From Deltaproteobacteria bacterium (GTDB lineage Bacteria; Desulfobacterota; Binatia; UBA12015): a stretch of 13,245 nt of DNA. Position numbers and translations under genes: made by a program. The notes beneath the pieces were generated by a model that saw only the letters and a list, made by a program, of their open reading frames with translations, ran no database searches and was not told the origin of the DNA. Location: the NCBI GenBank assembly GCA_003447545.1, contig DLYX01000131.1, forward strand, positions 1 through 13,245, given 5' to 3'. Shown here piece after piece: positions 1-5,919 of the stretch (position 1 is its first letter; each line of letters starts with the position of its first letter).

Positions 1-4
1 GACC

Positions 5-637
5 ATGCCGAGCGAAAAGCTCAGCCTGCCCGCGGCAAACGAAGCCCTGCCCGGGCGGGACGAGGCCATACCGGTGGCTGGCAAGCACTTCGTTTTGGGA
101 ACCGATATCCAACCGCCTTTTCCCGAAGGCCTCGAGCAGATCGTGGTCGGGCTGGGTTGTTTTTGGGGTGCCGAAAAATGCTTCTGGACAATTGAAGGCG
201 TCCATACCACGGCCGTGGGCTACGCGGCCGGGCACACACCCAATCCCACCTATGAGGAAGTCTGCTCGGGCCGTACCGGTCATAACGAGGTGGTATTGGT
301 CGTCTTTGATCCGGCAAAGACGTCTCTCGAAGATCTGCTCAAAGCGTTTTGGGAAGGCCATGACCCCACCCAAGGTATGCGCCAGGGAAACGATATGGGC
401 ACTCAGTACCGCTCGGGCATCTATACAACCAGCGATGCCCAACAAGTAGCCGCGGTTGCCTCCCGAGACCGGTACGCGACCGCACTCCGAGCCGTGGGCA
501 TGGAGGCTATTACGACCGAAATTCTCGGATCGGGCCCTTTCTACTATGCCGAGGATTACCACCAGCAGTATCTCGCCAAGAATCCGGCAGGTTATTGCGG
601 ACTCGGCGGCACCGGCGTGGTCTGCCCGGGAAGCTAG
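5..637 (+). CDS. msrA: Peptide-methionine (S)-S-oxide reductase MsrA
   Basis: Reduces methionine-S-sulfoxide in proteins (and free) back to methionine, normally in the cytosol with thioredoxin as reductant. The 210-residue protein carries the MsrA signature [11 protein letters not shown] with the catalytic cysteine at residue 52. It also has the conserved blocks [18 protein letters not shown] (Cys87), [22 protein letters not shown] and [12 protein letters not shown], and a C-terminal GYCGLGG with a probable resolving cysteine at 198 and another cysteine at 207. Length and the N-terminal extension before the catalytic motif match the long E. coli type (about 212 residues). No signal peptide is seen. 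The ATG at 5 fits that family length, but only four bases precede it, so an upstream start or promoter cannot be judged. The gene converges on the histidine kinase with 27 bases between stop codons and no clear terminator hairpin. An extra cysteine at residue 59 sits just after the active site. Confidence 0.97.
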   Translation: MPSEKLSLPAANEALPGRDEAIPVAGKHFVLGTDIQPPFPEGLEQIVVGLGCFWGAEKCFWTIEGVHTTAVGYAAGHTPNPTYEEVCSGRTGHNEVVLVVFDPAKTSLEDLLKAFWEGHDPTQGMRQGNDMGTQYRSGIYTTSDAQQVAAVASRDRYATALRAVGMEAITTEILGSGPFYYAEDYHQQYLAKNPAGYCGLGGTGVVCPGS

Positions 638-664
638 CGCAGGAACATTTCCGACGCCGGCGAT

Positions 665-2014
665 CTAGAGCGGTAAAATCAGGGAAACGCGAAGTCCGGG
701 TTCCGCATCTTCCAAAGTCACCTCACCACCATGAAGGTGAGCCACTGCGCGGACCAGTGACAATCCAAGCCCGCTGCCGGGCTCGGTGCGGCTGCCATCG
801 GCGCGGCTGAAACGCTCGAAGGCACGATCGCGAAAATCTTCTGCCATGCCGGGTCCATCGTCCTGAACCATCAGGGTCTGGGAATCTTCCGTGCGCACCA
901 GACGAATCTGAATTCGACCTCCGGAGGGCACATATTTTATCGCATTATCGAGCAAGTTCGCGAGAGCCTGTGCCAACAAATGAGGCTCGCCGCGAACCAG
1001 TGCCTGCCCCGTCGAGTCGCGAACCAGCTGCAAACCCGTCTCGGTCGCCAGAGGCTCGTAGGTATCGACCACATCGCCGGCCATATCGTCGAGATCGACA
1101 TCCTGAAAGCGCTCTCTCTCGGCACCGGATTCCGCCAGCGTAATGGCTAGCAGCGCATTGAAGATGGACAGGATCCGATCCGCTTCGACCACCGTTTCCT
1201 GAAGAACCTGGCGGTAGGAGCCAGGATCATCTTCGGTCAATAATGCGACCTCGATCCGGCTTTTGAGCCGCGAGATCGGGCTGCGGAGATCGTGGGCGAT
1301 CTCGTCCGACACCGATCGCATTCCCTCCATCAGACCCTCGATACGGTCGAGCATCCGGTTGAGGTTCTCCGAGAGATCATCGAATTCGTCGCCACCCGAA
1401 CCGACCGGCATGCGCCGAGAGAAATCTCCGGCGAGAATCGCGACACTATTCTGGTTGATCTTTTCCAGCCGCGAGGACACGCGTCGACCGACGAAAAGCC
1501 CGCCAGCCACGCCCAGGACCAGCGTCAGGCCGAAGGCGCCGAACATCGCCTGCACAATCAAATCACGGAGTTTGGCGACTTCACCCAAATTGCGCCCGAC
1601 CAAAAGGCGCAACCCGTCGGGCAGGTCGACAGCGCGAGCGCGCGCAAGCTCACTGCTCTCCCCCAGCGGAAATTCCACCACCTCTTGTCCCGCGGCCTCT
1701 CCGGCCGGCCAGTCCCTCAGATTCCCCGCCACCCATTCGAGCCTTTGGGTAGCGAGCATATAGATGGTGCTCCCCCCCGGTCGATCGGTGCTGCGTCGCG
1801 CCAGAATCGTCTTGATCTCGGCGACGCCCTTGCGCGAGAATTTCTCCTGTAACAACTCCGCTTCGGCCGAAATTTCAGCATCCACGCGTCCCTGGTCCAG
1901 AGAGAACGTCGACCAATAGAGAAAGCCGAGAATCGCAAGACTCGTGACGCAAAAGAGCAGCGTATAGACGAGTGCGTAGCGGAAGATAAGGCTGCGCTTG
2001 CGAGACGGCTTCAT
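665..2014 (-). CDS. Two-component sensor histidine kinase (HAMP, HisKA, HATPase)
   Basis: Membrane sensor kinase of 449 residues that should autophosphorylate and pass phosphate to the regulator encoded just upstream. Order seen: first transmembrane segment (about 11-34), a periplasmic sensor region of roughly 118 residues with no family I recognise, second transmembrane segment (about 155-176), a HAMP-like linker (about 178-230), and the H-box SDEIAHDLRSPISRL with phospho-accepting His241. The ATPase domain follows with N-box LANLLDNAIKY (Asn357), G1 box DDGPG (385-389), F-box FERFSRAD and G2 box GSGLGL (413-418). All catalytic boxes look intact. The ATG start overlaps the regulator's stop by 4 bases (ATGA), implying translational coupling in one operon. 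The architecture resembles OmpR-partner kinases such as QseC or metal and efflux sensors, but the signal cannot be named from the sequence. Confidence 0.95.
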   Translation of the reverse strand: MKPSRKRSLIFRYALVYTLLFCVTSLAILGFLYWSTFSLDQGRVDAEISAEAELLQEKFSRKGVAEIKTILARRSTDRPGGSTIYMLATQRLEWVAGNLRDWPAGEAAGQEVVEFPLGESSELARARAVDLPDGLRLLVGRNLGEVAKLRDLIVQAMFGAFGLTLVLGVAGGLFVGRRVSSRLEKINQNSVAILAGDFSRRMPVGSGGDEFDDLSENLNRMLDRIEGLMEGMRSVSDEIAHDLRSPISRLKSRIEVALLTEDDPGSYRQVLQETVVEADRILSIFNALLAITLAESGAERERFQDVDLDDMAGDVVDTYEPLATETGLQLVRDSTGQALVRGEPHLLAQALANLLDNAIKYVPSGGRIQIRLVRTEDSQTLMVQDDGPGMAEDFRDRAFERFSRADGSRTEPGSGLGLSLVRAVAHLHGGEVTLEDAEPGLRVSLILPL

Positions 2015-2682
2015 TCGCCCAACCGGTAACCGGCGCCTCGAACTGTCTCAAGCAGCGGCCTGTCGGGCGATCCACCAAGTTTTTTTCGCAGGCGACTCAT
2101 ATGAACATCAATCACATTGGTCTGCGGATCGAATTGATAGTCCCAGACACTCTCCAGAAGCATGGTTCGAGTGACCACCTGGCCGGGATGTCGCATCAGA
2201 ACTTCGAGAATTTTGAACTCTCGCGGTTTCAGATCCAGGGTCTCCCCGCCCCGCCGCACGCGACGCGCCAGGAGGTCCATTTCCAGATCTGCCACTCTCA
2301 ATGTGGTATCCGCCAGCGGCTGTTGCCCTCGACGCGTCAGAGCCTCCAGCCGCGCCAGCAGCTCCGAGAAGGCAAAAGGTTTGGTCAGGTAATCATCGCC
2401 CCCGGCACGCAGCCCCTCCACCCGATTGTCGACGCTATCCATGGCGCTCAGAATCAGAACCGGCGTCGCACTGCCCGTACGCCTGACGGTTTCCACAATC
2501 GTCAATCCATCCATCTCGGGAAGCATGCGATCGACGATCAATGCATCGAAAGGGCCACTCAAGGCCAACGCGAGTCCGCGAGCTCCATCCCCTGCCAAAT
2601 CGACGGTCCAGCCGCTTTCCCGGAGGCCCTTGGCGACAAATTGGGCCGCCTCCGCATCATCCTCGATCACCAAAACCCGCAC
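2011..2682 (-). CDS. OmpR-family response regulator
   Basis: DNA-binding response regulator, partner of the kinase downstream. The receiver domain starts with RVLVIEDD (acidic pocket Glu7, Asp8, Asp9) and has phospho-acceptor Asp51 in LIVDRMLPEMDG, a conserved Ser in LILSAMD and Lys in YLTKPF. The C-terminal half is a winged helix with LKPREFKILEVLMRHPGQVV, SVWDYQFDPQTNVIDVHMSR and the terminal TVRGAGYRL. I chose the GTG at 2682 because family alignment begins exactly at this residue, giving 223 residues, the usual size; an AAGGA lies very close upstream (2-base gap). The reading frame is open further, to a TTG at 2748, which would add 22 Arg/Ala-rich residues without a visible ribosome binding site. 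First gene of the two-gene operon, divergent from infC. The regulon is unknown; autoregulation through the shared intergenic region is a family-typical inference. Confidence 0.93.
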   Translation of the reverse strand: MRVLVIEDDAEAAQFVAKGLRESGWTVDLAGDGARGLALALSGPFDALIVDRMLPEMDGLTIVETVRRTGSATPVLILSAMDSVDNRVEGLRAGGDDYLTKPFAFSELLARLEALTRRGQQPLADTTLRVADLEMDLLARRVRRGGETLDLKPREFKILEVLMRHPGQVVTRTMLLESVWDYQFDPQTNVIDVHMSRLRKKLGGSPDRPLLETVRGAGYRLGE

Positions 2683-2769
2683 AGTCCTTGCTTTGGCCGA
2701 TGCTCGCCTCGCTCGCAACCGCCCGCTGATCCCGAAATCTGATTGCAAATAAAACCCGTTTAAAAACAG

Positions 2770-2787
2770 CTACTTGGCAGAGTCCAT
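2770..2787 (-). other. Five-codon leader-like mini-ORF upstream of the response regulator
   Basis: On the minus strand an AGGAG (2792-2796) stands 4 bases before an ATG at 2787, followed by codons for Met-Asp-Ser-Ala-Lys and a TAG stop at 2770-2772. It lies 22 bases before the TTG at 2748 and 88 bases before the preferred GTG start of the response regulator. The ribosome binding site is better than that of the regulator itself, so it could be a translated upstream ORF if the transcript begins further upstream. It could equally be chance: a five-codon ORF carries very little statistical weight. Confidence 0.2.
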
Positions 2788-2879
2788 CGTTCTCCTGCTT
2801 CGCGGATCACCCCCGCCTGAAAGCGTGGCGCAAAATACGCGAATTTTCTCAGTTTGTTCACTCCCCGCGGCGTGTTAAT

Positions 2880-2896
2880 CCTCACAGAACTTGAGG
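2880..2896 (+). repeat. Short inverted repeat in the infC leader
   Basis: CCTCA (2880-2884) and TGAGG (2892-2896) form a 5-base-pair stem with a 7-base loop, with AAT and ATT flanks that could extend it with a bulge. It sits 9 bases before the AAGGAG of infC. It may be an RNA hairpin in the leader or a small operator, but a stem this short occurs often by chance. Confidence 0.3.
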
Positions 2897-2915
2897 TATT
2901 CATTGAAGGAGAAAC

Positions 2916-3536
2916 ATGCACAGACCGCGCGGTAGGCGCTTCGTACCGGTACGCCCCGAGGAATCCAATCGTATCAACCGGCAAATCCGGGTCCCCGAGG
3001 TTCGCCTTGTAGGGGTCGACGGAGAGCAGTTGGGCGTCGTGGAAACGCAGGAAGCGTTGCAACGAGCACAAGAGGCCGGCCTCGATCTGGTTGAAGTCGC
3101 TGCCAAGGCACGACCACCGGTGTGCCGCATGATGGACTACGGCAAATTTCGCTACGCCAAGCAGAAAAAAGAAGCCGAAGCGAAAAAAAAGCAGCACACC
3201 ACGCAGGTCAAGGAATTGCGCGTGCGGCCAGGTACCGATGTTCACGATATCGCTCGCCAGACCAAAAAAGCTCAGGAATTTCTGGAAGATGGTCAGCGTG
3301 TGAAATTCACCCTCCGGTTCCGTGGCCGAGAGATGGCCCACCAGTCGCTCGGGAAGCAGAAACTTCTCGATATCGCGGAGAATCTCGTGGAGTGCGGATT
3401 TGTCGAATTGGCGCCGCGGACCGAAGGGCGCATCATGCATCTGGTGATGGCTCCCGGCGCACGTAAAGCCAAGATCGAGCGACCCGCAGTCGCGCCGACG
3501 CCTGCAGCCAAGACCGAGCCGCCCCCTGCGAAGTGA
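2916..3536 (+). CDS. infC: Translation initiation factor IF-3
   Basis: Cytosolic factor that binds the 30S subunit, keeps 50S away and checks start-codon and initiator-tRNA pairing. The N domain is clear (NRINRQIRVPEVRLVGVDGEQLG, then AGLDLVEVA) and includes the family signature RMMDYGKFRY (71-80). A Lys/Glu-rich linker (about 80-97) follows, then the C domain (VKELRVRPGTDVHD, VKFTLRFRGREMAHQ, EGRIMHLVMAP). The 206 residues exceed the usual about 180 because of an Ala/Pro/Lys-rich tail from about 181. The start is ATG with AAGGAG 4 bases upstream, and an in-frame TGA lies three codons before it, so no AUU or AUC start upstream is possible. In many bacteria infC uses a rare start for autoregulation and is followed by rpmI and rplT. 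Neither feature is present: the next gene is ccmA, after 136 bases. Confidence 0.97.
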   Translation: MHRPRGRRFVPVRPEESNRINRQIRVPEVRLVGVDGEQLGVVETQEALQRAQEAGLDLVEVAAKARPPVCRMMDYGKFRYAKQKKEAEAKKKQHTTQVKELRVRPGTDVHDIARQTKKAQEFLEDGQRVKFTLRFRGREMAHQSLGKQKLLDIAENLVECGFVELAPRTEGRIMHLVMAPGARKAKIERPAVAPTPAAKTEPPPAK

Positions 3537-3570
3537 CCACGAGAAGTGAGCACCCAGTAGGGGCTGGCGG

Positions 3571-3600
3571 GGGTACGGCACGAAATCAATCGCCGTATCC
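3571..3600 (+). repeat. Hairpin-forming inverted repeat between infC and ccmA
   Basis: GGGTACGGC (3571-3579) pairs with GCCGTATCC (3592-3600) in a 9-base-pair stem containing one G-U pair, around a 12-base loop. There is no T-run after it, so it does not look like a standard intrinsic terminator on the + strand. The remainder of the 136-base spacer holds a GCGGA/TCCGC near-palindrome (3604-3614) and a G-rich stretch (3621-3633), with no clear promoter for ccmA. The hairpin may cause attenuation or protect transcript ends; function is inference. Confidence 0.45.
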
Positions 3601-3672
3601 ATTGCGGAGTCCGCCAAGCCCGGCGGGGGCGGGTAGTGGACCTTTGCAGGCCGCTCCGTCAGACTCGTCGAC

Positions 3673-4392
3673 GTGACCGAAATCGATCTCGCGATTCGTG
3701 CGGAAGTGCTGCACAAATCCTTCGGAGGGCGCCGTATCCTGAACGGCTTGTCACTCGAGTTGCGCGCCGGAGAGTGTCTGGGGCTGATGGGAGGCAATGG
3801 GGCCGGGAAGAGCACCCTGCTCCGCGTTCTCGGGGGCACCATGCGACCCACTTCCGGCAAGATCGAAATCTTCGGCTCGACACTACACGGCGACAAGGGT
3901 GTCCGAGCCCGCTCGCGGATCGGGTTTCTCGGCCACGAGAGCATGCTCTATCGTGACCTGAACCCGCGCGAGAATCTGGAAGTCTTCGCATCGCTCTATC
4001 GCTTGCCGGAAATCGACATCCGCGCTTGCCTCGATCGTGTCGGTCTGAGCCACGTCGGAAACCGACCCACGCGAACACTCTCGCGCGGCATGCTGCAGCG
4101 ACTGGCTCTCGCGCGAGCGACGCTCCACAAACCTTCAATTCTCCTGCTCGACGAACCGTTCACCGGACTCGATGACAACGGAGCCAGTCTGCTTCGCGAA
4201 ATTCTCGGGGAACACACCCGCCATGGCGGGGCCACTCTTCTGATCAGCCACGCGCTGCCGGAAGTCGCAGAACTCTGCTCGCGGGGCGTGATTCTGGACC
4301 GGGGTGCGTTCGCCTGCGAATTGCCCGAAATGCCTGGGGTCGAAGATCTGCAGCGGGTCTATCGCCAGACGATTCAGGGGCGACCATCCTGA
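3673..4392 (+). CDS. ccmA: Heme exporter ATP-binding protein CcmA
   Basis: ABC ATPase that with CcmB, CcmC and CcmD drives release of heme-loaded CcmE in System I cytochrome c maturation. The 239 residues contain Walker A GGNGAGKST (40-48), the Q-loop region around FLGHESMLYRDL, an ABC signature in the variant form LSRGMLQRLALARA (from 136), Walker B ILLLDEP (Asp160, Glu161), D-loop GLDD and switch His193. The LSRGM variant in place of LSGGQ is common in this family. The start is a GTG: no other ATG, GTG or TTG lies between the preceding in-frame TAG (3634) and the conserved VLHKSF block except an internal GTG. The ribosome binding site is weak. Its stop shares one base with the ccmB start (TGATG). 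On sequence alone another small-export ABC ATPase is possible, but the ccmB-ccmC-ccmD neighbours settle the assignment. Confidence 0.9.
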   Translation: MTEIDLAIRAEVLHKSFGGRRILNGLSLELRAGECLGLMGGNGAGKSTLLRVLGGTMRPTSGKIEIFGSTLHGDKGVRARSRIGFLGHESMLYRDLNPRENLEVFASLYRLPEIDIRACLDRVGLSHVGNRPTRTLSRGMLQRLALARATLHKPSILLLDEPFTGLDDNGASLLREILGEHTRHGGATLLISHALPEVAELCSRGVILDRGAFACELPEMPGVEDLQRVYRQTIQGRPS

Positions 4393-5051
4393 TGTGGCAG
4401 ATTCTCCGCAAAGATCTCCGCATCGAGTGGCGTACCGGCGAGATTCTCTCGTCCATGCTCCTGCTGTCGATTCTGATCACTTTGGTTTTTGCCTTTACGT
4501 TGGAGCCTTCCCGTCTCCGTGGGCCGGAATTTCTGGGGGGGCTTCTGTGGGCAACCCTGCTTTTCTCAGGCACGCTTGCCCTGAACCGATCCTTCCTCCT
4601 CGAGCGCGAAGCAGGTGCCTGGACTGCTCTGGCCCTTTGCCCGATCGATCGAGGCTCCATCTATCTGGGCAAATTACTCGCCAATCTCGTTGTTCTTCTC
4701 CTCGGGGCGGCTGTGCTGCTCCCCTTGATGGTCTTGCTGCTCGGCACTCGCGATCTGCAGCCGAATCTTCTGCTCCCCGCCTCCCTGATTCTGGGATTGA
4801 TCGGATTTGCCGCCATCGGAACCTTGTTTTCGGCGATGGCGAGCGGCACCCGAGCTCGCGAAGTTTTGATGCCCCTGTTGACCTTTCCGCTCCTGGCGCC
4901 TCTTTTGATCGCCGCTGCTCGCACCACCACCGCCGGGTTGACCGGCGAGCCCCTGGAGGCTGTCCAATCGTGGCTCCTGCTGCTCGGAGCTTTTGACCTT
5001 GTATTCGCCGTAGCTGGCTGGTTGTTTTTCGATTATGTCCTTGAAGACTGA
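4392..5051 (+). CDS. ccmB: Heme exporter membrane protein CcmB
   Basis: Integral inner-membrane partner of the CcmA ATPase. The 219-residue protein begins with the family-typical WQILRKDLRIEWRTGE, followed by hydrophobic segments consistent with six transmembrane helices (about 22-38, 45-65, 90-113, 127-150, 158-176 and 193-214). The loop LNRSFLLEREAGAWTALALC, with a conserved acidic Glu-Arg-Glu patch, and the following Pro-Ile-Asp-Arg are characteristic of CcmB. Length matches the family (about 220). It starts on the ATG that overlaps the ccmA stop by one base and ends 17 bases inside ccmC, so the three genes are almost certainly translated from one message. No truncation or odd residue is seen. 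Confidence 0.92.
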   Translation: MWQILRKDLRIEWRTGEILSSMLLLSILITLVFAFTLEPSRLRGPEFLGGLLWATLLFSGTLALNRSFLLEREAGAWTALALCPIDRGSIYLGKLLANLVVLLLGAAVLLPLMVLLLGTRDLQPNLLLPASLILGLIGFAAIGTLFSAMASGTRAREVLMPLLTFPLLAPLLIAAARTTTAGLTGEPLEAVQSWLLLLGAFDLVFAVAGWLFFDYVLED

Positions 5052-5745
5052 CACTCGGGTTTCTCATCCGTGGCGAGATTTCGCACTGCCCTTGCTGACA
5101 GGCGGCTTCATGCTGGCCGCCGTGATCCTGATTTTTTTCGTTGTTCCCAACGAGAAAGTTCAGGGCGTCACGCAGCGAATCTTCTACTTTCATGTCCACC
5201 TCGCGTGGATGGCCTTTGGTGGTTTCATTTTCGTCGCGATCGCCAGCGTCTGGTATCTCAGAACCGGCAGCGCTCGAGCCGACCAACTCGCACTCGCCAA
5301 TGCCGAGGTCGGGCTGCTCTTCACCACTCTGGTTCTGGTGACAGGAGCGATCTGGGCGCGACCAATCTGGGGCGTTTGGTGGACTTGGGATCCACGGCTG
5401 ACCATGTCCGTCGTCCTATGGGCCATCTATGCGGCCTACATCATGTTGCGCCGGCTGGGGCGTGGGGATGAAACAATCACCCGCTATGCAGCCGTGCTCG
5501 GCATCGTCGGCGTTTTGGATATCCCGATCCTTGTTCTGGCAATTCGACTCTGGCGCGGCGTCCATCCCGCTGTGGTGATTTCCAAGGACCCCGAAGCCGG
5601 CCTCAAGGATCCGACCATGATCTGGACCCTCGTTATCACAGGGGTCGCACTCGCCTTGCTCTTTACTTGGCTGGTCTCGTTGCGTGCACGCTTCGCCGCC
5701 ATCGATGATGAACTCGAAACACTCCATTTGGAGGGAGAACGCTGA
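5035..5745 (+). CDS. ccmC: Heme exporter / heme-handling protein CcmC
   Basis: Inner-membrane protein of the heme-handling superfamily that presents heme to the chaperone CcmE at the periplasmic face. The 236 residues contain about six transmembrane segments and the tryptophan-rich heme-handling motif WWTWDPRLT (115-123). Two histidines sit where axial heme ligands are expected: His53 in RIFYFHVHLAWM (aligned to E. coli His60) and His177 in WRGVHPAVV (aligned to E. coli His184). A second histidine at 55 replaces the usual proline in HVP. The ATG at 5035 lies inside ccmB with a 17-base overlap and gives the normal length. CcmF and NrfE belong to the same superfamily but are far larger, so they are excluded. 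Confidence 0.95.
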   Translation: MSLKTDTRVSHPWRDFALPLLTGGFMLAAVILIFFVVPNEKVQGVTQRIFYFHVHLAWMAFGGFIFVAIASVWYLRTGSARADQLALANAEVGLLFTTLVLVTGAIWARPIWGVWWTWDPRLTMSVVLWAIYAAYIMLRRLGRGDETITRYAAVLGIVGVLDIPILVLAIRLWRGVHPAVVISKDPEAGLKDPTMIWTLVITGVALALLFTWLVSLRARFAAIDDELETLHLEGER

Positions 5746-5870
5746 TGACTGGTATCGATTTTCTCGGATATGCGTACAGTGCGATCTGGGTCGCTTTTTT
5801 CTTCTACCTCGTTTCCCTCGGGCGCAAGGCCCATCGTCTCGAAGAGGAACTTCGAGATCTGAAGAAATGA
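5745..5870 (+). CDS. ccmD: Short CcmD-family membrane protein
   Basis: A 41-residue ORF whose ATG shares one base with the ccmC stop (TGATG), preceded by a strong ribosome binding site GGAGGGAG (5730-5737, 7-base gap). The protein begins MTGIDFLGYAYSAIW, has one transmembrane helix (about 9-25), then a positively charged boundary GRKAHR, then a short charged helix EEELRDLKK facing the cytoplasm. That layout and its position directly after ccmC match the CcmD family, small proteins needed to release holo-CcmE from the CcmABC complex. Sequence identity in such a short protein is too weak to be decisive. Position, overlap, ribosome binding site and topology together make it a real gene. Confidence 0.85.
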   Translation: MTGIDFLGYAYSAIWVAFFFYLVSLGRKAHRLEEELRDLKK

Positions 5871-5919
5871 TCCCTGCGCCGGGGTGGAATCACGGCTTTA
5901 GCCAGGAGCCAAGCTGCGC
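5871..5919 (+). promoter_or_regulatory. Short spacer and ribosome binding site before the efflux genes
   Basis: Only 49 bases separate ccmD from the outer-membrane factor gene. They hold AGGAG (5904-5908) 11 bases before the ATG at 5920, a somewhat long spacing. I see no promoter consensus or terminator hairpin here, which favours read-through from the ccm genes. Confidence 0.4.

Larger units (their letters stand above)
2683..2915. promoter_or_regulatory. Divergent intergenic region between response regulator and infC
   Basis: About 230 bases that must hold the promoters for the two-component operon (leftward) and infC (rightward). Seen directly: an AT-rich stretch at roughly 2746-2768 next to the regulator gene; a tiny leader-like ORF on the minus strand at 2770-2787; an AT-rich patch at 2831-2860; a weak TTGTTC (2854-2859) that could be a -35 element, with TTAATC (2875-2880) as a poorly spaced -10; a short inverted repeat at 2880-2896; and the infC ribosome binding site AAGGAG at 2906-2911. 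No convincing consensus promoter or direct-repeat operator was found by eye, so the exact promoter positions are not assigned. Confidence 0.45.

Noticed and set aside
638..664. Possible terminator between msrA and the histidine kinase gene
   Set aside because: Only 27 bases with a short CGCCGGCG palindrome and no T-run; too weak to call.
3621..3633. G-rich run in the infC-ccmA spacer as a G-quadruplex
   Set aside because: The G runs are irregular and too few for four clear tracts within a compact span.
2760..3944. 394-codon open frame on the minus strand across infC and the start of ccmA
   Set aside because: It lies antisense to two conserved genes and its translation shows no recognisable domain. 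It is a shadow of codon bias in infC and ccmA.
4495..5286. 263-codon minus-strand open frame across ccmB and ccmC
   Set aside because: Antisense to membrane-protein genes; its charged, repetitive composition is the expected reverse reading of hydrophobic codons.
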